Virus record (IMG/VR): IMGVR_UViG_3300032050_000009
Span: 62,001-126,000 of that record
Length of the DNA: 64,000 nucleotides
From: a virus
Direction: 5' to 3' (one strand)
Under the pieces are notes generated by a model that saw nothing but the letters and a program-made list of their open reading frames with translations, did no database searches and was not told the DNA's origin. Positions 25,520 to 33,695 of this stretch are shown piece after piece; position 1 is the stretch's first letter; each line of letters begins with the position of its first letter. Both the position numbers and the translations under genes were made by a program.

Positions 25520-25543
25520 AAAAAAGGCAGAAAATAGTCTGCC
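25520..25543 (-). terminator. Terminator-like hairpin in the leader of the RHH gene (minus strand)
   Basis: On the minus strand GGCAGA (25543-25538), a 6-base loop and TCTGCC (25531-25526) are followed by TTTTT. The U-run is on the minus strand only. It lies just upstream of the ATG at 25514, so it would end minus transcripts before the RHH gene or act as an attenuator. Confidence 0.5.
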
Positions 25544-25592
25544 CAATTTATAAATACTTATCATAAAGTCAAGAATTTTGGTTTTTTCTCAA

Positions 25593-25600
25593 ATATTTAT
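25593..25600 (+). promoter_or_regulatory. Late-promoter-like octamer ATATTTAT before the tail sheath gene
   Basis: The octamer is in the gene orientation and ends 35 bases before the sheath ATG at 25636, leaving an A-rich leader without a Shine-Dalgarno sequence. Confidence 0.5.
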
Positions 25601-25635
25601 CTATAAAAATAAATTAACTAACAAAAAAATTAATA

Positions 25636-28600
25636 ATGGCTTCTAACAGTAAAGTATTCGTATCTCCCGGGGTTTATACCTCTGAGGTCGATTTGAGTTT
25701 TGTATCACAAAGTGTTGGTGTTACAACTCTAGGTATTGTTGGTGAAACTTTAAAGGGTCCGGCTTTTGAGCCAATCTTTATTACCAACTTTGATGAATTC
25801 ACCACCTATTTTGGTGGGACTACACCAGAAAAGTTTATAAACACACAAATCCCAAAATATGAGGCGGCTTATATAGCTAAGGCTTATTTACAACAATCTA
25901 ATCAATTGTTTGTTACAAGAATTTTAGGTCTATCAGGATATGATGCAGGACCATCTTGGTCTATAAGAGTTAAAGCCAACGTTGATACAACTACAGTTGG
26001 GTTTAATTGTTTGTCATTTGCGGGTCCTGATATTTCTACAGGATGTGCTGTTGAATGTACTCAGTTTGAAGAATATCCATTCCAAATAGACTTTTCAGGA
26101 TGTAATACAGGTATAGATTCGATTGTTTATTTAGATGAAACTCAGATTCCTGATATAATTTTAAATAAATTAAATTTACCTTATGAGCAATTTGATGGTG
26201 GAATTTCGTCATTGGATGAAAATATTAAAACACAAATAAACAACGCAATCGAGGATAATAGTTTACAATCAACTCAAATAAATTATTACGGTGTTGTTCC
26301 GACAACAATATACAATGATTTTATAAGTTTTGGTTACACTGGAATATCAAATGTATTTGAAGTTGATAATATTAGTTTTGATAATGCTGATTTTTCAGAC
26401 CCTAACAATGACCCTTGGTATTATGCAATGTTTGATAACGTAGGTAATGCGGTATACACAGGTTCATCTTTCTATTCTTATTTAAGTATAACCCCAACAA
26501 CAACCTCAACTAATTGTGCGACTTTCTATAATTATAGTGTTTTAGGTGTAGAAGGTAGTATAAATTATGATACAAATACAATTGATGTCGTTTTACCATA
26601 CGCTTCTTTCTCAGGAACTGATTTAACATCAATCGTAAGTGATTTTAGCGCTTGTTGTAGCGGAGTTACTGTAAATACAATACTACAAGAAAGTGGTATA
26701 ACTACAAATGACTTTAGTTTCGGTAGTTTAACATACGAATTAGTATCGAATGACTCAACAGTTACAACATATTGGACAGTTTCTGTAACTATACAAAATC
26801 CATGTAATCCTATAGTTTCAGGAAACACTGGTTCTGGTAATGTAGGTGAAGTACTGGAATGTTTTAGTGGAAGTGTTTTCGGTGTGATTTATGTTTATTC
26901 AGGAATGGCTTATACTAATTATGATGATTTAGTAATTGCAACACTCCGTTCAAGAGGTTTGGCCACTTATTCATCAGATAATGGAGCGGTATATGAAGTA
27001 CCTAGTTTAACAGGTGTTACTTTAAATTGTACAGGTTCTTACTCAGGAATAACTAAAAACCCATACCTAACATTTGGAGTTAATGTAACAAGTAAAGATG
27101 GGGACGTGTATTTCTTTGAAACATCATTTACTAATTCAGATACCGAATATATAACTAAAGTTTTTGGAACAACTAACTTCTCAAAACCTAGAACTGTGGT
27201 TCCACTTTTTGTAGAAGAGAAATTCCAATTACTTTTAAACTATGGTTATAGAAAAGGTTATATAAGAGGTTTGGATTGTGAGTTAATTGCTTTACCCGAC
27301 GCAAGACAAGGATTTGACCCAACTTCAATTGGGTGGTATTTAGAACAATATCAATCCCCAACATCTCCTTGGGTTGTTTCTGAATTAAGAGGTAATAAAG
27401 TTTATAACTTATTTAAGTTTACAACTATTGCTGACGGTAACGACGCAAATACCGAAGTTAAAATTTCTATAGCAAATATTTCATTTGGTAATGGAACATT
27501 TGATGTTTTAGTTAGAGATTTTTATGATTCAGACGCCAACCCTGTTGTAATTGAGAAATTCACTAACTGTACTATGAATCCAAATGAAAACAGTTTCATA
27601 GCTAAAAAAATTGGTACTAAAGACGGTGAATATCAATTAAACTCAAAATATGTTATGATTGAGATAAATGAGGACGCTCCAGTTGATGCGTTACCTTGTG
27701 GATTCTTAGGTTACAATATGAGAGAGTATGCCGGTGCTAGACCTCCGTTCCCAATTTATAAAACAAAATATGATTTCCCTGGAGAAGTAGTTTATGACCC
27801 ACCATTTGGTTTGGCCACAGGTGGTAATGATGCGATTACATCTCCTGGTGACAATGTTCGTAGAACTTATTTAGGTGTATCAGATACTATAGGTATCGAT
27901 GTTGATTTTTACCAATATAAAGGTAAACAAACACCATTAAATATTTGTACTGATACTACAGGTGATGATTGGGCATATAGAACAAGAGGTTTCCACATGG
28001 ATATAAACGCAAGTGCTATAACTATTGGAAACGGATATACAACCTCAGGTGCACCAGCATTCTATGTTGGGTCTGCATCATTCACTAGTGACCCTGATAA
28101 TGAAACAAATCCATACTACAGAATATACGCTCGTAAATTCTCATTGTTGTGCCAGGGTGGTTTTGATGGATGGGATATATACAGAGAATACAGAACTAAT
28201 TCTGACAGATTTGTGTTAGGAAAGAGTGGATATTTAAGAGGGGCTTGTCCCGATACAAGATATCCAAACGCAACAGGATGGGGAGCATTCAAACAGATAT
28301 CAGTTGGTGATAATACTATGGACTATGGTAACACAGACTATTACGCTTATTTGTTAGGACAAAGAACATTCTCAAATCCTGAAGCTGTTAATATAAATGT
28401 GTTTGTTACACCTGGTATTGACTATGTTAATAATTCTAATTTGGTTGAGGCGGCTGTAGAAATGGTAGAATTTGATAGAGCAGATTCGTTGTACATTACA
28501 ACTACTCCTGACTATAACATGTTCTCACCAACTGCAGGTGAACCAACTGAATTAATTTACCCACAGGAAGCGGTAGACAATTTGGAAACCGCTGGTTTGG

Positions 28601-29223
28601 ATTCTAACTACACATGTACTTATTATCCTTGGGTATTAACTAGAGACACAGTTAATAACACTCAAATTTACATTCCTGCAACCGCCGAGGTTACTAAAAA
28701 CTTAGCGTTGACTGATAACATTGCGTTCCCATGGTTCGCAGCTGCTGGTTACACTCGTGGTATAGTAAATGCGATTAAGGCTCGTAAGAAGCTAACTCAA
28801 GAAGACAGAGATACTCTTTATCAAGGTAGAATTAACCCAATTGCAACCTTTTCTGATGTAGGAACTGTAATTTGGGGTAATAAAACTCTACAGATTAGAC
28901 AGTCGGCTCTTGACAGAATTAATGTTAGACGATTACTATTACAAGCTCGTAAGTTGATTTCGGCAGTTTCTGTTAGATTGTTGTTTGAACAAAATGACCA
29001 AAAAGTCAGACAAGATTTCTTGGATGCGGTTAACCCAATCTTAGATGCTATCAGAAGAGACAGAGGATTATACGATTTCCGTGTAACAGTTTCTTCAGAT
29101 ACTGCTGACTTAGATAGAAACCAAATGACAGGTAAGATTTATATTAAACCAACTAGGTCACTTGAATTTATCGATATTACATTCTATATAACCCCAACAG
29201 GTGCGTCGTTTGAAAATATCTAA
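25636..29223 (+). CDS. gp18: Contractile tail sheath protein (gp18-like) with large inserted Ig-like region
   Basis: 1195 residues, nearly twice T4 gp18 (659). The N-terminus (FVSPGVYTSEVDLSFVSQSV, then GIVGETLKGPAFEP) and the C-terminus (GRINPIATFSDVGTVIWGNK, ALDRINVRRLLLQARKLIS, LYDFRVTV) are textbook sheath. Between them lies a long insertion (~130-500). Within it residues ~300-393 read like an Ig-type domain of Bacteroidetes surface proteins: INYDTNTIDVVLPYASFSG, DLTSIVSDFSACCSGVTV, then a YELVSNDSTVTTYWTVSVTI strand pair. The sheath contracts to drive the tube through the envelope. The insertion would stick out from the sheath. The gene is followed by a strong terminator. Confidence 0.93.
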   Translation: MASNSKVFVSPGVYTSEVDLSFVSQSVGVTTLGIVGETLKGPAFEPIFITNFDEFTTYFGGTTPEKFINTQIPKYEAAYIAKAYLQQSNQLFVTRILGLSGYDAGPSWSIRVKANVDTTTVGFNCLSFAGPDISTGCAVECTQFEEYPFQIDFSGCNTGIDSIVYLDETQIPDIILNKLNLPYEQFDGGISSLDENIKTQINNAIEDNSLQSTQINYYGVVPTTIYNDFISFGYTGISNVFEVDNISFDNADFSDPNNDPWYYAMFDNVGNAVYTGSSFYSYLSITPTTTSTNCATFYNYSVLGVEGSINYDTNTIDVVLPYASFSGTDLTSIVSDFSACCSGVTVNTILQESGITTNDFSFGSLTYELVSNDSTVTTYWTVSVTIQNPCNPIVSGNTGSGNVGEVLECFSGSVFGVIYVYSGMAYTNYDDLVIATLRSRGLATYSSDNGAVYEVPSLTGVTLNCTGSYSGITKNPYLTFGVNVTSKDGDVYFFETSFTNSDTEYITKVFGTTNFSKPRTVVPLFVEEKFQLLLNYGYRKGYIRGLDCELIALPDARQGFDPTSIGWYLEQYQSPTSPWVVSELRGNKVYNLFKFTTIADGNDANTEVKISIANISFGNGTFDVLVRDFYDSDANPVVIEKFTNCTMNPNENSFIAKKIGTKDGEYQLNSKYVMIEINEDAPVDALPCGFLGYNMREYAGARPPFPIYKTKYDFPGEVVYDPPFGLATGGNDAITSPGDNVRRTYLGVSDTIGIDVDFYQYKGKQTPLNICTDTTGDDWAYRTRGFHMDINASAITIGNGYTTSGAPAFYVGSASFTSDPDNETNPYYRIYARKFSLLCQGGFDGWDIYREYRTNSDRFVLGKSGYLRGACPDTRYPNATGWGAFKQISVGDNTMDYGNTDYYAYLLGQRTFSNPEAVNINVFVTPGIDYVNNSNLVEAAVEMVEFDRADSLYITTTPDYNMFSPTAGEPTELIYPQEAVDNLETAGLDSNYTCTYYPWVLTRDTVNNTQIYIPATAEVTKNLALTDNIAFPWFAAAGYTRGIVNAIKARKKLTQEDRDTLYQGRINPIATFSDVGTVIWGNKTLQIRQSALDRINVRRLLLQARKLISAVSVRLLFEQNDQKVRQDFLDAVNPILDAIRRDRGLYDFRVTVSSDTADLDRNQMTGKIYIKPTRSLEFIDITFYITPTGASFENI

Positions 29224-29233
29224 TCAATAATAT

Positions 29234-29270
29234 AAGACAGGTCGGCAAAAGTCGGCCTGTCTTTATATTT
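29234..29270 (+). terminator. Intrinsic terminator after the sheath gene
   Basis: A 13-bp stem (29234-29246 with 29251-29263, two G-T wobbles), AAAA loop, then a U-rich tail. It starts 11 bases after the sheath stop. Confidence 0.85.
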
Positions 29271-29272
29271 AT
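29265..29272 (+). promoter_or_regulatory. Late-promoter-like octamer ATATTTAT overlapping the terminator tail
   Basis: It lies 8 bases before the ATG at 29281, immediately after the sheath terminator, so the next gene could be restarted independently. Confidence 0.45.
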
Positions 29273-29280
29273 TTAATAGT

Positions 29281-30099
29281 ATGAGAGTAAAATCAATTAA
29301 CGAAGGAATCACAGAAACCGGAACTCCCGACATGAAGTATTACGCATTTGATTGGGATGATAATATTTTAATAATGCCAACTAAAATAATTCTTAAAGAT
29401 GAAAAGGATGATGAAGTTGGTATGTCTACCGAAGATTTTGCCGAATATCGAATGAAAATAGGTAAAGAACCATTTGAATATGATGGTCACAATATTGTGG
29501 GGTTTGCTGAAAATCCATTTAGATACTTCAGTGTGGAGGGTGATAAACAGTTTATAATTGATTCTCTATTAGGGAAACCAGGACCCGCTTGGTCTGATTT
29601 TGTGGAGGCAATTAATAACGGTTCAATTTTTTCAATTGTGACTGCTAGAGGACACACTCCTGAAGTTATGAAAGAGTCAGTCTACAACATGATAATTTCA
29701 AACCATATGGGAATTGATTCTAATGAACTTTTAAAAAACTTAGAAAAATTTAGAGACATAGAAGGTATTGGTAAATCATCAAAAAAAGAAATGATAAGAG
29801 AATACTTAGATATGTGTCGATTTTACCCTGTGACTTATGGTAAAGGTAGTGCGGTTAGTCCCGAAGAAGGAAAAATTAAAGCTTTAAATGAATTTGTGGG
29901 ATATGTTAAAAGAATCTCTAAACACATAGAGAAAAAGGCATATTTAAAGAATAGAATATCAAATAATTTTGTACCTACAATTGGATTTTCTGATGATGAC
30001 CTAATGAATTTGGAAAAAGTTAAAAGTCATTTTGAAAATGAACCAGATAATATAATTAAAACAATTTCAACTGCAGGAGGAGTAAAAAAACCTTATTAA
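29281..30099 (+). CDS. HAD-superfamily hydrolase-like protein
   Basis: 272 residues. HAD motif I is YYAFDWDDNILI (about residues 20-31, nucleophile Asp in DWD), motif II is FSIVTARGHTP (T and R), a Lys in EEGKIKAL fits motif III, and GFSDDDLMNL fits the acidic motif IV. HAD enzymes are phosphatases, including the 3'-phosphatase half of T4 polynucleotide kinase; no kinase P-loop is present here. An ~80-residue cap-like segment lies between motifs I and II. The gene sits unexpectedly between the sheath and tube genes with its own late-promoter-like octamer. The substrate is unknown; nucleotide, sugar phosphate or nucleic-acid end is possible. Confidence 0.75.
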   Translation: MRVKSINEGITETGTPDMKYYAFDWDDNILIMPTKIILKDEKDDEVGMSTEDFAEYRMKIGKEPFEYDGHNIVGFAENPFRYFSVEGDKQFIIDSLLGKPGPAWSDFVEAINNGSIFSIVTARGHTPEVMKESVYNMIISNHMGIDSNELLKNLEKFRDIEGIGKSSKKEMIREYLDMCRFYPVTYGKGSAVSPEEGKIKALNEFVGYVKRISKHIEKKAYLKNRISNNFVPTIGFSDDDLMNLEKVKSHFENEPDNIIKTISTAGGVKKPY

Positions 30100-30172
30100 T
30101 TATTTACTAGTGATTTATAACTAGAAGTTATTTGAAAAAACCCAAAAGTAAATAGAAAAAAATTATTATTAG

Positions 30173-30180
30173 ATATTTAT
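30173..30180 (+). promoter_or_regulatory. Late-promoter-like octamer ATATTTAT before the tail tube gene
   Basis: Within the 117-base gap 30100-30216, the octamer followed by AAATAAAA ends 36 bases before the tube ATG (30217). Nothing else is seen in the gap. Confidence 0.5.
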
Positions 30181-30216
30181 AAATAAAAAGAATAAAAAAT
30201 TTAAAACAAAAATACA

Positions 30217-30705
30217 ATGGCTGATTTATTAATGAAAATGCCCATACCTTATGAACCCAAAAGGAATAACCGATTTATTTTACGTTTTCCTTCTACATTA
30301 GGTATAAACGAGTGGTTCGTTGAATCTGCCGCTCGACCTCATATTACGATTGTTAGTACTGAGATTCCATTCTTAAATACCTCAACTTATGTTGCTGGTC
30401 GTTTTACGTGGGGAGAAATAAGTGTGGTATTTAGAGACCCAATTGGACCTTCGGCTTCACAGGCACTTATGGAATGGGTTCGTTTATGTGCGGAATCTGT
30501 TACAGGTCGTATGGGTTATGCTGCGGGTTATAAAAAGAATGTTGACCTTGAAATGTTGGACCCTACAGGTGTTGTAGTAGAAAAATGGATTTTAGAAGGA
30601 ACATTCTTAAACGATGTTAACTTTAATTCTTTAAGTTATTCTGATGATAAGTTAGCAACAGTTACGGCTAAAATGAGAATGGACCGTTGTATCTTGGTTT
30701 ACTAA
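30217..30705 (+). CDS. gp19: Tail tube protein (T4 gp19-like)
   Basis: 162 residues, matching T4 gp19 (163). It contains PYEPKRNNRFILRFPS, WFVESAARPHITIVSTEIPF, GEISVVFRDPIGPSASQALM and LEMLDPTGVVVEKWIL, the beta-barrel tube fold seen throughout contractile tails. Stacked hexamers form the rigid inner tube that is pushed through the host envelope when the sheath contracts. The gene is expressed from a late-promoter-like octamer and ended by a perfect terminator hairpin. High confidence. Confidence 0.92.
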   Translation: MADLLMKMPIPYEPKRNNRFILRFPSTLGINEWFVESAARPHITIVSTEIPFLNTSTYVAGRFTWGEISVVFRDPIGPSASQALMEWVRLCAESVTGRMGYAAGYKKNVDLEMLDPTGVVVEKWILEGTFLNDVNFNSLSYSDDKLATVTAKMRMDRCILVY

Positions 30706-30730
30706 TTTAATACTTTACAATATTATATAA

Positions 30731-30760
30731 ATCCCATATTATTAATATGGGATTTTTTTT
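30731..30760 (+). terminator. Intrinsic terminator after the tube gene
   Basis: Perfect 10-bp stem (30731-30740 with 30744-30753), 3-base loop, then eight T residues. It lies 25 bases after the tube stop. Confidence 0.9.
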
Positions 30761-30764
30761 TATT

Positions 30765-30896
30765 ATGGAAAACAATACAGGATTTACATGTAATACTTGT
30801 GGTAAAGTCTTCGAAACCGAGGAAGAGTTTTTGAATAGACATAATAATAAGAAAAAACCCGAAGAAAATCAACAAAAAGACAATTTAAAGGAATAG
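30765..30896 (+). CDS. Small zinc-finger-like protein (43 aa)
   Basis: A 43-residue gene between the tube terminator and the chaperone gene. The product FTCNTCGKVFETEEEFLNRH is the C2H2 zinc-finger pattern with C-x2-C, conserved aromatic and Leu positions, and the first His, but no second His at the usual distance; Asn/Lys residues follow. The C-terminal half is a charged Lys/Glu/Gln tail. It could bind nucleic acid or a protein partner with three-ligand zinc, or be a degenerate finger. No promoter of its own is seen. Confidence 0.55.
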   Translation: MENNTGFTCNTCGKVFETEEEFLNRHNNKKKPEENQQKDNLKE

Positions 30897-30900
30897 TATT

Positions 30901-31656
30901 ATGGATGAATCATTAATAAAGGCTGCGACTGAAAATTTTAATTTACCACATGACGTGGTGGTTCTACCAACTGGTGGAGTGTTTTACAAATCAAAAAAGA
31001 AAAGTATTAAAGTTGGTTATTTAACGGCTAACGATGAGAACTATCTAATGTCAGGATTGGGTACTAGGGACAATATAGTTATGACATTGTTAAGGAACAA
31101 AATTTACGAGCACGACTTAAGACCTGAGGAACTCTTAGAAGAAGATATTCAGGCAATACTTTTATTCTTGAGAAATACCTCGTTTGGTCCTGAGTATATA
31201 GTCAAATTAGAAGACCCAAAAAGTAAAAAAGAGTTTGAGGAAACACTAATATTGGACGAAATTAACATCAAAAAGGGGAAAATTTTACCAAGTGAAGATG
31301 GTACTTTTACCACGAAATTACCGGTTAGCGGCAGTTCTGTAAAACTAAGACCCTTATCTTTTGGTGAATTGTTTGAAATAGATAAATTATTAGAAAATTA
31401 CCCCAAAGGAAGGGTTGCACCTAGAGTGACTATGAGATTACAAAGACAAATTATGGAAGTTGACGGTAACTCAGATACAAGTCAAATTTCTCTTTTTATA
31501 GATAAATTACCAATAGGTGACTCCAAATACATTAAAAACTTTATAAAAGAAAATATTCCGTCGTTAGATTTAAATAAAACAGTAATTACCCCATCAGGAG
31601 ATAAGATAGATGTTGACATCGTCTTTGGGGTAGAATTTTTTCGGCCTTTCTTCTAA
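30901..31656 (+). CDS. Tail assembly chaperone / gp26-like baseplate protein, first frame
   Basis: 251 residues: an N-terminal strand-turn VVVLPTGGVFYKSKKKSIKV, LTANDENYLM, then a helical region (LRPEELLEEDIQAILLFLRN), a beta domain (KLPVSGSSVKLRPLSFGEL) and the C-terminal DIVFGVEFFRPFF. The 'LP..G..Y ... A.DE' start is shared with the T4 gp26-type 'T4 baseplate' family. It lies between tail tube and tape measure, where tailed phages place their tail-assembly chaperones, and its frame is followed directly by a +1-shifted open extension (31634-31798). I therefore favour a tape-measure chaperone with frameshifting; a gp26-like hub role is the alternative. Family call moderate, function inferred. 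Confidence 0.65.
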   Translation: MDESLIKAATENFNLPHDVVVLPTGGVFYKSKKKSIKVGYLTANDENYLMSGLGTRDNIVMTLLRNKIYEHDLRPEELLEEDIQAILLFLRNTSFGPEYIVKLEDPKSKKEFEETLILDEINIKKGKILPSEDGTFTTKLPVSGSSVKLRPLSFGELFEIDKLLENYPKGRVAPRVTMRLQRQIMEVDGNSDTSQISLFIDKLPIGDSKYIKNFIKENIPSLDLNKTVITPSGDKIDVDIVFGVEFFRPFF

Positions 31657-31798
31657 ACATAAAATTTCTTTAGCGAACGAATACATTATATTATCTAAGA
31701 ATCTTAGTACATCTTACTTTGATTTTACATCAATGCCGACTTATTTCAGAAAATATCTGATAGATAAGGTTATTGAGATGAATACTCCTAAAACCTAA
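31634..31798 (+). CDS. Probable frameshift-encoded C-terminal extension of the tail chaperone
   Basis: In the +1 frame relative to the preceding gene, sequence is open from the stop at 31631-31633 to TAA at 31796-31798. It lacks its own good start. It reads LSSKHKISLANEYIIL, then STSYFDFTSMPTYFRKYLID, ending EMNTPKT. The E-x-x-x-L and 'MP.Y.R...L' pattern is like the second half of tail-assembly chaperones and gp51/gp26 C-termini. A +1 (or -2) shift within about 31634-31654, near the FFRPFF and TAA codons, would fuse it to the 251-residue protein, giving about 300 residues. No classical slippery heptamer is evident, so the mechanism is uncertain; a sequencing indel is the main alternative. 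Confidence 0.5.
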   Translation, partial: NFFGLSSKHKISLANEYIILSKNLSTSYFDFTSMPTYFRKYLIDKVIEMNTPKT

Positions 31799-31804
31799 AA
31801 CAAA

Positions 31805-31812
31805 GTATTTAT
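31805..31812 (+). promoter_or_regulatory. Late-promoter-like octamer GTATTTAT before the tape measure gene
   Basis: Ends 15 bases before the ATG at 31828. The leader also has AAAAGG, one of the few Shine-Dalgarno-like sequences in the window. Confidence 0.45.
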
Positions 31813-31827
31813 TTTAAAAGGATAATA

Positions 31828-33657
31828 ATGATGTATCAACCAACACCAGGAGGCTCAAATCAGGAGGCAGCGAGTGATTTTTATGATTACGTAAGTAAAT
31901 TGGGTAGTAAAAGTATGGAAGCCTTTTTTGGCAACTTTTACCCAGGATTAAGAAATCTTGTTAACACAGTTCAAGAAATTGACGCTGACGCCACTAAAGT
32001 GGCTAAAACTTTTGGACAAGGTAGAGAAAATATTGCGGGTATTAAAATTGCGTTGGTCGACGCTGCGACTTCAGTTGAGGCTTTGGGAGGTAAATTTGTT
32101 GATGTTGCAAAAATACAAACTGACTTAACTAATAGTTTAGGTAGGTCGGTTATGCTAACATCAGAATCATACGACGACATTTTTGCAACAACACAAGTAA
32201 CTGGACAAGAAGCTGGAAAACTGTTTACTAGTTTTAAAAATATTGGGACATCCGCTTATGGTGTTGCCTCCGGAATGCAAAAAATTGTTGACACCGCTAG
32301 ACAACAAGGTCTTAGTGTTGAGAAGGTTAGTGAGCAGGCGATGAGTAATATGGAATCAATGAACAAGTACAATTTTCAAGGGGGTGTTGACGGATTGGCT
32401 AAAATGGCAGCCCAAGCAACTAGTTTAAGAATTGATATGGCAACTACTCTTAATTTTTCAAATGATTTATATAAGCCCGAAAAGGCGATTGAAATGTCAG
32501 CGGCACTCCAAAGACTTGGGGTTACTCAGTCTGAATTGTTGGACCCACTAAGATTAATGGATTTATCTATTAATGACCCAACAGAACTTCAAAATCAGTT
32601 AGTACAAATGACTCAACAATTTGTAACTATGAATGAAGCCGGACAATTTGAGATTGCTCCTGAGGGAAAACTTAGAATGAGAGAATTAGAACAAGCCACT
32701 GGAATTGCGTATGGAGAGTTAACAAAAATGGCTTTAGGTTCCGCAGAATTAGAAAATAAGTTGTCTAAAATAAGATTTCCTGAGTTTATGACCGAAGAGC
32801 AACAAAAAATGGTTGCAAATTTGTCCGAAATGAAGGATGGTCAATATGTAATATCAATTGATGGTACAGAACAAAACTTACAAGAGTTACTTGCTAGAAC
32901 AGATAGTCAGGAAGAAATTAACAAAATATTAGAGGCTGCCAAACCTAAAACAATGGAAGATTTGGCTAAGGAACAGTTGAACCTCCAACAAAGTATGGAA
33001 GCGAGCTTAGCAAAAATGGCCGGGAGAACCTCAAGAGCGTTGGCGACATCTAAAATAGGTGAGGAAGTTACTGAGGCGATAAAAGAAGGTTATACAAATA
33101 TGACAGATGTTGTAACCGATAGAGATGTTATGTCGGCAAAAAGTATTCGTGAGTTGTTTAACATTGCGGACCCTAAAGAGATGACGAATTTAATGAAAGA
33201 TGTTTTGTCAGGTAAAGATGTTGATGTTGGAGGAAAATTCATGGAAATGGGTGAAGATGCCGGAGGTTTATTAGGTGAACAAATGAAAAGTTTGGCTCAA
33301 AATTTGGCCGAACAAGGAAAAAAATTAGAAGAGTCTGATAATATATTTGCCGGTGTTGTAAATACGTTAGTTGATGAACTTTCTGGATACATAAAAGAAG
33401 TTAGTGGAGTTGACATAAAAGCAAAAATTGCGGAATATCAAGGTAATGAAACACAGTCAACAAAAACTACCCCACAAACCAATACACAAACTATTAACAA
33501 TAATTCAACTGTGGATGTAAATATAAAATTAGATGTTCCACCTGGAATGTCAGTTCAAGAAGTTTCAGACGCATTAAGAACCGAACAAATTAAACAAGAA
33601 ATAGTTAAAATTGTTGAGGAAAAATATCCCGACCTTAAGTTAAAACCAGCACATTAA
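31828..33657 (+). CDS. Tail tape measure protein (T4 gp29-like position)
   Basis: 609 residues, close to T4 gp29 (590), so a tail of similar length is expected. Almost wholly alpha-helical, Ala/Lys/Glu/Met-rich, with coiled-coil stretches such as VQEIDADATKVAKTFGQG, ATSLRIDMATTLNFSNDL and LNLQQSMEASLAKMAG. The end is a short Thr/Asn/Gln linker (about 560-580) followed by a small strand-helix cap (VDVNIKLDVPPGMSVQEVSD). It sits right after the chaperone gene and before the baseplate genes, the universal position of tape-measure genes. It starts at ATG 31828 (or the next codon). Function follows from length, composition and order, not from a family signature. Confidence 0.72.
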   Translation: MMYQPTPGGSNQEAASDFYDYVSKLGSKSMEAFFGNFYPGLRNLVNTVQEIDADATKVAKTFGQGRENIAGIKIALVDAATSVEALGGKFVDVAKIQTDLTNSLGRSVMLTSESYDDIFATTQVTGQEAGKLFTSFKNIGTSAYGVASGMQKIVDTARQQGLSVEKVSEQAMSNMESMNKYNFQGGVDGLAKMAAQATSLRIDMATTLNFSNDLYKPEKAIEMSAALQRLGVTQSELLDPLRLMDLSINDPTELQNQLVQMTQQFVTMNEAGQFEIAPEGKLRMRELEQATGIAYGELTKMALGSAELENKLSKIRFPEFMTEEQQKMVANLSEMKDGQYVISIDGTEQNLQELLARTDSQEEINKILEAAKPKTMEDLAKEQLNLQQSMEASLAKMAGRTSRALATSKIGEEVTEAIKEGYTNMTDVVTDRDVMSAKSIRELFNIADPKEMTNLMKDVLSGKDVDVGGKFMEMGEDAGGLLGEQMKSLAQNLAEQGKKLEESDNIFAGVVNTLVDELSGYIKEVSGVDIKAKIAEYQGNETQSTKTTPQTNTQTINNNSTVDVNIKLDVPPGMSVQEVSDALRTEQIKQEIVKIVEEKYPDLKLKPAH

Positions 33658-33672
33658 AAAAAACCTTTTATT

Positions 33673-33680
33673 GTATTTAT
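33673..33680 (+). promoter_or_regulatory. Late-promoter-like octamer GTATTTAT before the 1684-aa baseplate gene
   Basis: Ends 15 bases before the ATG at 33696, in the 38-base gap following the tape measure stop. Confidence 0.45.
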
Positions 33681-33695
33681 ATATAAAATGTTATA

